DNA from: CAZNKU01 sp045654805
GTDB lineage: Bacteria > Bacillota > Clostridia > Monoglobales > Firm-18
NCBI GenBank assembly: GCA_045654805.1
Contig: JAZOOD010000029.1
Span: forward strand, 1-64,000
Reading direction: 5' to 3'
Length of the DNA: 64,000 nt
Part shown: positions 16,429 through 24,203 of the stretch, piece after piece
Layout of the letters: the number at the start of each line of letters is the position of its first letter
How positions within the stretch are numbered: the first letter of the stretch is position 1
The notes under the pieces: generated by a model
What the model saw: only the letters and a program-made list of their open reading frames with translations
Told to the model about the DNA's origin: nothing
The model's database searches: none
Made by a program: the position numbers and the translations under genes

Positions 16429-16457
16429 AGGGACTGTGACAAATTGTCACAGTCCCT
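16429..16457. terminator. Bidirectional hairpin between convergent genes
   Basis: A perfect 14-bp inverted repeat (AGGGACTGTGACAA with its complement) separated by one base lies between the ATPase stop and the abrB-like stop. T-runs on either side are poor, but position and stem strength fit a two-way terminator. Confidence 0.6.
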
Positions 16458-16469
16458 CTTGAATCACAA

Positions 16470-16706
16470 TTATTTAATCTTGCCTTTACAATCAACGCAA
16501 ATGTGTTTGCCCATATATTCTGTCAATTCTTCCCTGCCACCGCAAAAAACACAAGCGTCGTAATGTTTTTTCAAAACAACTTTATCTCCCTCAATATAAA
16601 TTTCCATAGGGTCCTTAATTTCAATATCCAAGGTTCTCCGAAGTTCGATTGGCAACACTATTCTGCCAAGCTCGTCTATGCGTCTTACAATCCCTGTCGA
16701 TTTCAT
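16470..16706 (-). CDS. AbrB-family transcriptional regulator with C-terminal CxxC pairs
   Basis: Protein of 78 residues. Residues 1-46 are a swapped-hairpin AbrB DNA-binding domain (MKSTGIVRRIDELGRIVLPI, RRTLDI). The C-terminal part carries CVFCGG and CVDC, a likely small zinc ribbon, in place of the longer C-terminal domain of Bacillus AbrB. I believe this form is common in Clostridia. Probably a dimeric or tetrameric transition-state-type regulator. Targets are unknown. It has its own promoter. Confidence 0.82.
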   Translation of the reverse strand: MKSTGIVRRIDELGRIVLPIELRRTLDIEIKDPMEIYIEGDKVVLKKHYDACVFCGGREELTEYMGKHICVDCKGKIK

Positions 16707-16735
16707 AGTTACCCTCCCTCTTTTTTAATAATAAC

Positions 16736-16764
16736 ATTATATACCCAATTTTGCTAATTTTCAA
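16736..16764 (-). promoter_or_regulatory. promoter of the AbrB-like gene
   Basis: TTGAAA (16764-16759), a 17-base spacer and TATAAT (16741-16736) on the minus strand. Confidence 0.62.
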
Positions 16765-16827
16765 CATAAAATTTATTAATTATTTGTTAAAACTCTGACA
16801 ATTATATTATAAAATTAAAATTAACTA

Positions 16828-16855
16828 TTGCAAAATTTCCGTAGTATGGTAAAAT
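16828..16855 (+). promoter_or_regulatory. fba promoter
   Basis: TTGCAA (16828-16833), a 16-base spacer and TAAAAT (16850-16855) with an extended TGG just before the -10. Confidence 0.62.
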
Positions 16856-16887
16856 ATAATAAGATTATAATTTAAGGAGTGAAATAT

Positions 16888-17835
16888 ATGCCATTAGTAA
16901 CAACAAAGGAAATGTTTAAAAAAGCTTATGAAGGCGGATATGCTATCGGTGCTTTCAATGTGAACAATATGGAAATTATCCAGGGTATTACAGAAGCTGC
17001 AAAGGAAGTTAATGCTCCTTTGATTCTTCAGGTTTCTGCAGGTGCAAGAAAGTATGCTAATCACACATACCTTGTAAAATTGGTTGAAGCGGCTATTGAA
17101 GAAACAGATCTTCCAATTGCTTTGCATCTTGACCACGGTGACTCTTTTGAACTATGTAAGTCATGTATTGACGGTGGTTTTACATCCGTTATGATTGATG
17201 GTTCACATCTTTCATACGAGGAAAATATAGAACTTACAAAAAAAGTTGTTGAATACGCTCATGCTCGCGGTGTTGTTGTTGAAGGTGAGTTAGGTCGTCT
17301 CGCAGGTGTTGAAGATGACGTTAACGTTTCTGACGAAGATGCATCATATACAAGACCCGAAGAAGTTATCGACTTTGTAACACGTACCGGTGTTGACTCT
17401 TTGGCTATTGCAATCGGCACAAGTCATGGTGCCTACAAATTCAAGCCTGGTCAGAAGCCACAGCTTAGATTTGACATTCTTGAAAAAGTTTCAGAAAAGC
17501 TTCCCGGTTTCCCAATCGTATTGCATGGTGCATCCTCAGTTATTCCTGAATATGTAGAAATGATTAATGCAAACGGTGGTAATATGCCTGATGCTATTGG
17601 TATACCGGAAGATATGCTAAGACAGGCTGCAAGATCAGCGGTATGTAAAATTAATATCGACTCTGACCTTCGTCTTGCAATGACAGGTTCTATCAGAAAA
17701 TATTTGAACGAAAATCCATCACACTTTGACCCAAGACAATATTTGAAGCCAGCTCGTGCAGCTATCAAGGATTTGGTTCACAAAAAGATTGTTAACGTTC
17801 TTGGATGTGACGGCAAAGCTGATGAACTTAAATAA
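16888..17835 (+). CDS. fba: Fructose-1,6-bisphosphate aldolase, class II
   Basis: Glycolytic and gluconeogenic enzyme that splits fructose 1,6-bisphosphate into dihydroxyacetone phosphate and glyceraldehyde 3-phosphate, using zinc. The 315 residues include the metal-binding HLDHGDS and VLHGASS segments and the VEGELGRLAG region, as expected for the class. The ATG at 16888 with AAGGAG 8 bases upstream is preferred to the GTG three codons earlier. Its codon use is smoother than its neighbours, consistent with high expression. It is followed by a strong terminator. Confidence 0.95.
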   Translation: MPLVTTKEMFKKAYEGGYAIGAFNVNNMEIIQGITEAAKEVNAPLILQVSAGARKYANHTYLVKLVEAAIEETDLPIALHLDHGDSFELCKSCIDGGFTSVMIDGSHLSYEENIELTKKVVEYAHARGVVVEGELGRLAGVEDDVNVSDEDASYTRPEEVIDFVTRTGVDSLAIAIGTSHGAYKFKPGQKPQLRFDILEKVSEKLPGFPIVLHGASSVIPEYVEMINANGGNMPDAIGIPEDMLRQAARSAVCKINIDSDLRLAMTGSIRKYLNENPSHFDPRQYLKPARAAIKDLVHKKIVNVLGCDGKADELK

Positions 17836-17853
17836 TCTGTGCTAATCTGATAG

Positions 17854-17887
17854 ATAATGGCAACCTAAAAAGTTGCCATTATTTTTT
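17854..17887 (+). terminator. fba terminator
   Basis: An 11-bp perfect stem (ATAATGGCAAC with GTTGCCATTAT) with a 7-base loop is followed by TTTTTT. Confidence 0.9.
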
Positions 17888-17921
17888 GCGTTTATATATT
17901 TCCTTCAATGGAGGTGTTTTA

Positions 17922-19292
17922 ATGGAAGAAAATAAAATGGGAGTTTTGCCTATAAATAAATTACTTATATCTATGTCCCTGCCCATAATTGCATCTATGC
18001 TTGTACAGGCAATGTACAACATAGTGGATAGTATATTTATAGGAAGATATGACATAAACGGACTTACTGCAGTATCACTAGCATTCCCGTTTCAGAATCT
18101 TATGATGGCTGTAGGAACCGGAACAGGCGTAGGTATGAACGCAGTCCTTTCCAAATATCTAGGTGAAAAAAATTACAAAGGTGCAAACAAAGCCGCAGGA
18201 AACGGCTTTGTGCTGGCAATTATAAGTGCGGTAGTTTTTGCCATCCTTAGTATTTTAGGTTCCAACTTATATTTTAGTCTTCAAAACCCAAATCCGCAGA
18301 TTGTAGAATATGGGAGACAATACCTATGGATATGTGGAGGTTTTTCATTCGGTATATTCGGACAGGTTATATTTGAAAGAATGTTGCAAGCCACCGGAAA
18401 GACCATTTATTCAATGTTCAGTCAGGGCATAGGAGCAATAATTAATATAATACTTGACCCTATAATGATTTTCGGTATGTTCGGTTTTCCTAAAATGGGG
18501 GTTGCCGGTGCTGCTTTAGCTACAGTAATCGGCCAAATTATTGCAATGCTAGTGGCATTGTATTTTAATGTAACAAAAAATGAATACATTAAGCTGACAA
18601 AAGAAAGTATGAAGCTTGATGGCAAAACTGTAAAGAGGATATATTCCGTAGGTATTCCATCCATACTGATGGTTGCAATAGGCTCAATTATGACCTTCTG
18701 TCTTAACAAAATACTTACGAGTTTTGACAACATAAAAACCATATACGGTGAGGGTGCGGGGACAATCGCCACAACAGTATTTGGAGTATATTTTAAATTG
18801 CAAAGCTTTGTATTTATGCCAATATTCGGGCTTAATAATGGTATGGTACCTATTATTGCATATAACTTTGGTGCCAAAAACCGCGAGCGAATTACTAAAA
18901 CCCTTAAACTAAGTATTATTTACGCAACAACCATTATGGTTACAGGCTTTATAATATTCCAGATTATTCCGGGGGAATTAATAAAACTGTTTAATGATGA
19001 CACTGCTCTTTTGAATATGGGTATTCCCGCACTTAGAACTATAAGTATTTGCTTTATATTTGCAGGCTTTTGTATTGTTACAAGCTCAATGTTTCAGGCC
19101 TTGGGAAAAGGAAAATACAGCCTGCTTATGTCAGCAGCGAGACAGCTTTTGTTCCTTTTGCCATTAGCCTTTGTATTTTCACTGACAAAAAACATAGACT
19201 TGGTATGGCTTGCCTTTCCTCTTGCGGAGCTTGTTGCTGTTGCATTAAGCATATTTTATACAAAACGAATATTTAAAAAATTGGACTTTTAA
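17922..19292 (+). CDS. MATE-family efflux transporter
   Basis: Multidrug and toxin extrusion-type antiporter of 456 residues with about 12 membrane helices. The early segment LPIIASMLVQAMYNIVDSIF and the internal repeat (GIPSILMVAIGS) are characteristic. The ATG at 17922 has GGAGG 7 bases upstream; a 12-codon extension through the fba terminator is dropped. Substrate is unknown; most relatives export cationic compounds with Na+ or H+. The transcript ends at the hairpin of an IS-derived repeat. Confidence 0.9.
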   Translation: MEENKMGVLPINKLLISMSLPIIASMLVQAMYNIVDSIFIGRYDINGLTAVSLAFPFQNLMMAVGTGTGVGMNAVLSKYLGEKNYKGANKAAGNGFVLAIISAVVFAILSILGSNLYFSLQNPNPQIVEYGRQYLWICGGFSFGIFGQVIFERMLQATGKTIYSMFSQGIGAIINIILDPIMIFGMFGFPKMGVAGAALATVIGQIIAMLVALYFNVTKNEYIKLTKESMKLDGKTVKRIYSVGIPSILMVAIGSIMTFCLNKILTSFDNIKTIYGEGAGTIATTVFGVYFKLQSFVFMPIFGLNNGMVPIIAYNFGAKNRERITKTLKLSIIYATTIMVTGFIIFQIIPGELIKLFNDDTALLNMGIPALRTISICFIFAGFCIVTSSMFQALGKGKYSLLMSAARQLLFLLPLAFVFSLTKNIDLVWLAFPLAELVAVALSIFYTKRIFKKLDF

Positions 19293-19313
19293 TAAAACAA
19301 GAGGATATGCCAA

Positions 19314-19703
19314 TAATGTGCACCCCAAAAGTTACACGCTTTTGGGGTGCACATTTTTTTATATGCAAGAGAATGAGAAAATATACTCCACGGTCTGCAA
19401 TGAGTACATTACAGCGGAATACCAACGGCTATTAGTAGTATTACACAGAGTATGTCTCGTAAAGGCAATTGCATGAATAACGGAATAATAGAAAACTTTT
19501 TTGACAGGTTAAGAGTTGAAATGTTTTATGTTGAAGAATTCGAAAGTGTTAATGCTTTTATTGATGAACTAAGCTGATATATTGATTGCTACAACAACGA
19601 AAGAATTTCCACAAAACTAAAAGGAAATGAGTCCGGTACAATACCGAACTCATTCACAAGCAAATTAATATTTAATTTTTCTGAATTTTTGATTCATTTC
19701 ACT
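19314..19703 (+). mobile_element. Decayed IS3-family-derived repeat, copy 3 (best preserved)
   Basis: Head hairpin (19316-19354), then a block whose frame near 19454 reads Q-S-M-S-R-K-G-N-C-M-N-N-G-I-I-E-N-F-F and continues into E-M-F-Y, E-E-F-E-S-V, Y-I-D-C-Y-N-N-E-R-I, ending near K-L-K-G. This is the C-terminal catalytic part of an IS3-family OrfB transposase, including the E of the DDE triad (in ENFF). A stop after DELS and a frameshift near 19625 disable it. The tail hairpin lies at about 19626-19654. All three copies point the same way. Confidence 0.77.
19316..19360 (+). terminator. Terminator after the MATE gene, head hairpin of repeat copy 3
   Basis: A perfect 16-bp stem (ATGTGCACCCCAAAAG with its complement) and a 7-base loop are followed by seven T. 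This is stronger than most terminators in the window. Confidence 0.85.
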
Positions 19704-19721
19704 TGAATCTCCGTTTATTAT

Positions 19722-20573
19722 TCAGCTTAAGAAGAATATTGCAATAGTTCCGGGACCTGCATGAGCACCAACAACTGCACCTAATTCAGACATTAATATA
19801 TCCTTGCAACCGTATTTTTCTACAACCATATTGCGTACTTCTTCTGCAACTTCTGGTGAATCTGCGTGTATAATACCCACAGTTTCATTAGCTATATCAG
19901 GGTTAAGCTCGCCCATTATATCTACCATACGGGATAAAGTCTTTTTTAACCCTCTGGATTTTTCCAAAGATACAAGTTTACCCTCATCATCAACGTGCAA
20001 AATAGGCTTAATTCCCAAAAGACCGCCAACAGTCTTTGTTGTCCTGCTGACACGTCCGCCACGATACAGATATTCCAAATCGTCGACCGTGAAAATATGT
20101 TCCATATTGTCACTCCAATAGTGAATTTTATTAACTAATTCATCATATGTAGCGCCTTTTTCAAGAGCCTGCATAGCAAACAACACTACCATCCCCTGTC
20201 CAAAGGACGCACATTTGGTATCAATAATCTCTATTTTAAAATCCGGATATTCTGTGCATACATCTTCAGCAGTAAGCTTTGCAAGATTGTGCGAACCTGA
20301 AAGTGACGCGCTGAACGAAATATAAATAACCTCATCCCCCGCTTGTGCATACTTCGTAAATGTATCAGCTAATCTATCACTCAAAACCAACGAAGTTTTA
20401 GGGACAGCACCCTCCTTCATCTTTTCATAAACCACATTGGGAATAATGTCCTCTCTGTCACGATACACCTGACCCTCAATATTAACCTGTAACGGTATAA
20501 TTTCAATACCGTACTGTTCTTCCATAGCCTTCGTTACATCACAGGCAGAGTCTGTAATAATTTTAATAGCCAT
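19722..20573 (-). CDS. DegV family fatty-acid-binding protein
   Basis: Two-domain cytosolic protein of 283 residues. DegV/FakB proteins bind a fatty acid and present it to the kinase FakA for phosphorylation. Conserved features are the N-terminal IITDSACD, the SASLSGSHNLA segment that holds the carboxylate, GGRVSRTTKTVGGLLGIKP and the closing HAGPGTIAIFFL. GGAGG precedes the ATG. It is the last gene of a leftward cluster, and a second DegV paralogue lies 6 kb upstream in the same cluster. FakA is not in the window. Confidence 0.92.
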   Translation of the reverse strand: MAIKIITDSACDVTKAMEEQYGIEIIPLQVNIEGQVYRDREDIIPNVVYEKMKEGAVPKTSLVLSDRLADTFTKYAQAGDEVIYISFSASLSGSHNLAKLTAEDVCTEYPDFKIEIIDTKCASFGQGMVVLFAMQALEKGATYDELVNKIHYWSDNMEHIFTVDDLEYLYRGGRVSRTTKTVGGLLGIKPILHVDDEGKLVSLEKSRGLKKTLSRMVDIMGELNPDIANETVGIIHADSPEVAEEVRNMVVEKYGCKDILMSELGAVVGAHAGPGTIAIFFLS

Positions 20574-20599
20574 CTTTTTACCTCCTTGGGGCTAACCCA

Positions 20600-21307
20600 T
20601 TAGTCTCTTCTTCCGTTCCCGAAAATTCGTAACAGATAAAGGAAAATATTTATAAAATCAAGATACAAGGATAATGCTCCTATGATACCGACTTTTCTCT
20701 GCATCTGGTAATCACCGTTAGTTGCATAATAAAATGATTTTAATTTTTGTGTATCATATGCTACAAGTCCTACAAATATCGCTACCGCAATAAAAGATAG
20801 TACCAAATCAAACATACTGTTTCTCAAAAACAAATTAATAAGTGAAGCAACTATAACACCTATTAACAGCATCATCAATACATTGCCTATTCTAGTCAAA
20901 TCCTTTTTTGTAGTTATTCCATAAACTGACATTACTCCAAAGGATATTGCTGTCGTGAAAAAAGCAGTGTAAATAACACCTAAATTATATGCCACAAACA
21001 CACTTGACAAAGTTATGCCATTAATTATTGAATAGGCATAAAACATAATCTGTGCCGTACCATAGCTTATTTTATTAATCCTCGCAGAAAGAGAAAATAC
21101 TATTACAAGTTCTGCAATTATAAACAAATAAACAGCCGAACTACCGTATAGCAAATTTATCATAGTATGGCTGTTTGCTGTAAACCACGCAGCCAAAGCA
21201 GTAACCAAAAGTCCCATAAACATAGTTCCGTAAATTTTGAAAATATATGAATTAAGTCCTGCCTGCATATCTAACTGACCTTGTGATGAATACGGTTCGT
21301 TATACAT
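20600..21307 (-). CDS. Bax inhibitor-1/YccA family membrane protein
   Basis: Integral membrane protein of 235 residues with seven predicted helices and the UPF0005 pattern near the C-terminus (VGLVAYDTQKLKSFYY, then LSLYLDFINIFLYLLRIFG). Members are pH-sensitive calcium-leak channels or interact with the FtsH protease; the role here is unknown. AAAGGAGG precedes the ATG. It lies 12 bases after the RNase J gene and 26 before degV, so all three are probably co-transcribed. Confidence 0.92.
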   Translation of the reverse strand: MYNEPYSSQGQLDMQAGLNSYIFKIYGTMFMGLLVTALAAWFTANSHTMINLLYGSSAVYLFIIAELVIVFSLSARINKISYGTAQIMFYAYSIINGITLSSVFVAYNLGVIYTAFFTTAISFGVMSVYGITTKKDLTRIGNVLMMLLIGVIVASLINLFLRNSMFDLVLSFIAVAIFVGLVAYDTQKLKSFYYATNGDYQMQRKVGIIGALSLYLDFINIFLYLLRIFGNGRRD

Positions 21308-21319
21308 AAAAACCTCCTT

Positions 21320-22987
21320 TTATACCTCCATAATAACAGGAAGTATCATTGGCTTTCTTTTAGTCTTGAAATATAGATAATCACTCAAATCATTCTTGAT
21401 TTTCGATTTCATTGTATTCCAGTCGCAATTTCTTTTGTCGTTGCATTTTTCAATTGAATTTCTTGCACAGTCGCGGATATGCTCCATCAAATCTTCACTT
21501 TCACGCATGTACACAAATCCACGTGAAACAACATCTGGGCCGGACAAAATCTGATGGGTGTGTGAGTCAAGGGTCACAACTACAACAATAAGACCATCTT
21601 CTGCAAGTAGCTTTCTGTCACGCAAAACAATGTTGCCTACATCTCCTACTCCAAGTCCGTCAACCAAAATTCTACCGGACGGAACTGTACCGGTCACCTT
21701 GCATTTATCGGCATTAATCTCCACCACATTACCTATCTGCATTTTAATAATATTCTTTTCGGGAATGCCTAATTTTTGTGCAATCATGGAATGATGATAC
21801 AAGTGTCTGTATTCTCCATGGACAGGTATAAAGAACTTGGGGTTAGCCAGGTTCATTACAACTTTAAGCTCCTCACTGCAAGCATGACCGGAAACATGAA
21901 TGTCTGCCAAGGCCTCGTATATTACGTTTGTGCCAAGCTTGTATAGTTCATTTATAACCTTAGATACTGCCTTTTCGTTCCCCGGTATTGGGTTGGCAGA
22001 AATTATGACAGTGTCTTTGCTTCCCAAAGTAACCTTACGGTGCTCTGAATATGCCATTCTCGTAAGAGCACTCATTGCCTCTCCCTGACTACCAGTTGTT
22101 ATTATAACCAATTTGTGCGGGGGATAATTGGTAATTTCATCTATGTCTATAAGCATACCCTTTGGAATCTTCATATGCCCCAATTCCATAGCCACAGATA
22201 CAACATTCACAATACTACGTCCTGACAGAGCAACTTTTCTGCCATACTGTGCTGCAGAATTCACTATCTGCTGCATACGGTGAATGTTTGAAGCAAAAGT
22301 CGCTACAATTATCCTGTTTTTTGAATTATTACGAAATATTTCGTCAAAGGTTGCACCAACTGTACTTTCACTCATTGTATAGCCCGGGCGCTCCGCATTC
22401 GTGCTATCTGACATAAGGGCAAGTATTCCTTTTTTGCCAAGTTCACCAATTCTTTTCAGGTCAATCATCTTGCCCTCAATCGGTGTAGTATCTATTTTGA
22501 AGTCACCTGTGTGTAAAATTACACCAACAGGTGTGTGGAACGCAATCGCTGCAGCATCAGGGATACTGTGATTACTACGAATAAATTCCACACGGAACTC
22601 ACCCAACTTGAGAATATTTCCCGGCAATACGCTGTTTAGTTTAACAATCCTATCAAGTCCGTGCTCTTTAAGCTTGTTTTGTACAAGCCCGATTGTAAGT
22701 CTTGTGCCATAAACAGGCACATTAATCTTACTTAAAAAGTATGGTAATGCGCCAATATGATCCTCATGACCGTGGGTTATTACCACTGCTCTGATTTTTT
22801 CCTTATTTTTTTCAAGATAAGTAAAATCAGGTATTACAATATCTACGCCGGGCATTTCATCATCCGGAAATGCCATACCACAGTCCAGAACGACTATATC
22901 ATTACAGTATTCAAAAACAGTAATGTTTTTTCCGATCTCCTCCAGACCGCCTAGCGGTATAATTTTCAAATTTTGTTTTTTTGCCAC
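21320..22987 (-). CDS. rnj: Ribonuclease J
   Basis: Metallo-beta-lactamase/beta-CASP ribonuclease of 555 residues with 5'-3' exonuclease and endonuclease activity in mRNA decay and rRNA maturation. The zinc motif HGHEDHIGALPYFL is near residue 74, the beta-CASP motifs (SDSTNAERPG, FASNIHRMQQ, SGRS) follow, and a C-terminal domain closes the chain. GTG is the start, with GGAGG 7 bases upstream. Only one rnj copy is in this window, so whether it is J1 or J2 is open. Confidence 0.95.
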   Translation of the reverse strand: MAKKQNLKIIPLGGLEEIGKNITVFEYCNDIVVLDCGMAFPDDEMPGVDIVIPDFTYLEKNKEKIRAVVITHGHEDHIGALPYFLSKINVPVYGTRLTIGLVQNKLKEHGLDRIVKLNSVLPGNILKLGEFRVEFIRSNHSIPDAAAIAFHTPVGVILHTGDFKIDTTPIEGKMIDLKRIGELGKKGILALMSDSTNAERPGYTMSESTVGATFDEIFRNNSKNRIIVATFASNIHRMQQIVNSAAQYGRKVALSGRSIVNVVSVAMELGHMKIPKGMLIDIDEITNYPPHKLVIITTGSQGEAMSALTRMAYSEHRKVTLGSKDTVIISANPIPGNEKAVSKVINELYKLGTNVIYEALADIHVSGHACSEELKVVMNLANPKFFIPVHGEYRHLYHHSMIAQKLGIPEKNIIKMQIGNVVEINADKCKVTGTVPSGRILVDGLGVGDVGNIVLRDRKLLAEDGLIVVVVTLDSHTHQILSGPDVVSRGFVYMRESEDLMEHIRDCARNSIEKCNDKRNCDWNTMKSKIKNDLSDYLYFKTKRKPMILPVIMEV

Positions 22988-23106
22988 GTTTTAACCTCCA
23001 TAAAAATATTTTCCGTACAAAAAATGATTTTTTAATTATATATATTATTATGAAATATAAAATAATTAAAATTCAAAGATTTGTAAAAATCTTAAAATTA
23101 TATAAA

Positions 23107-24174
23107 TTATTGGATTTTATACTTATTCCTGGTTTTGCTCTCCATAAGCACATCAAGCATATCCAAGGATTTTCCTGTACCAATAGCCACACACGAAATA
23201 GGATTTTCCGCAACTTCGCACTGAATTCCGGTTTCGTGAGCAATAAGCTTGTCAAGACCCCAAATTAGAGAGCCTCCACCTGTCATAACAATACCTTTTT
23301 CACTGATATCGCCAACAAGTTCCGGCGGAGTCTGCTCCAATACAGCTTTAACTGCATCAACAATCTGGAACGCGGGCTCTTCAAAAGCTTCAAACATTTC
23401 ATCAGCTGTAATAGTAATCGTCTTAGGAAGACCTGAAACAAGGCTTCTGCCACGTATCTCAGTGGATTCCTGACGGACTTGTTTATCTTCATCTGTTCTC
23501 TCAAATACACAACCGATATTGATTTTTAACTGTTCTGCTGTACGTTCACCTATAAGTATATTATGCTTTTTACGGATATACTTTATAATTGCCTCGTCAA
23601 ATTTATCCCCTGCCACTTTAATTGATTCCGAAACAACTATTCCACCCAAAGAAATAACCGCAATATCCGTAGTTCCACCACCTATGTCAACAATCATAGT
23701 GCCACTTGGCTTTGCTATATCTATACCGGCACCAATAGCTCCGGCAATAGGTTCTTCAATAAGATAAGTCTTGCTTGCACCTGCCTGTGTAGCGGCATCA
23801 ATAACTGCTCTTTCCTCTACTTCTGTTACCCCGCTTGGCACACAAATCATAACGCGTGGTTTGAAAATTCTCTTCTTACATACACTGTCTATAAAATGTC
23901 TTAACATTTTCTCAGTAAGATCGTAGTCGGAAATTACCCCGTCACGCAATGGTCTTATAGCCACAATATTACCAGGTGTACGTCCAAGCATACGTCGAGC
24001 TTCCTCACCTACTGCCAAAAGCTGCTTGGTATTAGTATCCATAGCTACAACAGAGGGCTCTTCCAAAACTATTCCCTTTCCCTTTACATAAACCAATACA
24101 GATGCAGTGCCAAGGTCAATACCAACATCATTGTTGATTTTGAAAAAATCTGTCAATTTAAAATTAAATTTCAT
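23107..24174 (-). CDS. mreB: MreB/Mbl-type rod-shape actin homologue
   Basis: Bacterial actin of 355 residues that organises lateral wall synthesis. The ATP-binding actin-fold segments are present: GIDLGTASVLVYVKGKG, IVDIGGGTTDIAVISLGG and GIVMTGGGSLIWGLDKL. An extra N-terminal basic-hydrophobic stretch (KFNFKLTDFF) could aid membrane contact. There are no mreC, mreD or min genes beside it, so it is probably the Mbl or MreBH-type paralogue. It lies 29 bases after the glycosyltransferase-CsaB fusion. A weak hairpin follows before rnj. Confidence 0.93.
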   Translation of the reverse strand: MKFNFKLTDFFKINNDVGIDLGTASVLVYVKGKGIVLEEPSVVAMDTNTKQLLAVGEEARRMLGRTPGNIVAIRPLRDGVISDYDLTEKMLRHFIDSVCKKRIFKPRVMICVPSGVTEVEERAVIDAATQAGASKTYLIEEPIAGAIGAGIDIAKPSGTMIVDIGGGTTDIAVISLGGIVVSESIKVAGDKFDEAIIKYIRKKHNILIGERTAEQLKINIGCVFERTDEDKQVRQESTEIRGRSLVSGLPKTITITADEMFEAFEEPAFQIVDAVKAVLEQTPPELVGDISEKGIVMTGGGSLIWGLDKLIAHETGIQCEVAENPISCVAIGTGKSLDMLDVLMESKTRNKYKIQ

Positions 24175-24203
24175 TTATAATTCCTCCGTTTCTTTATCTT
24201 TTA

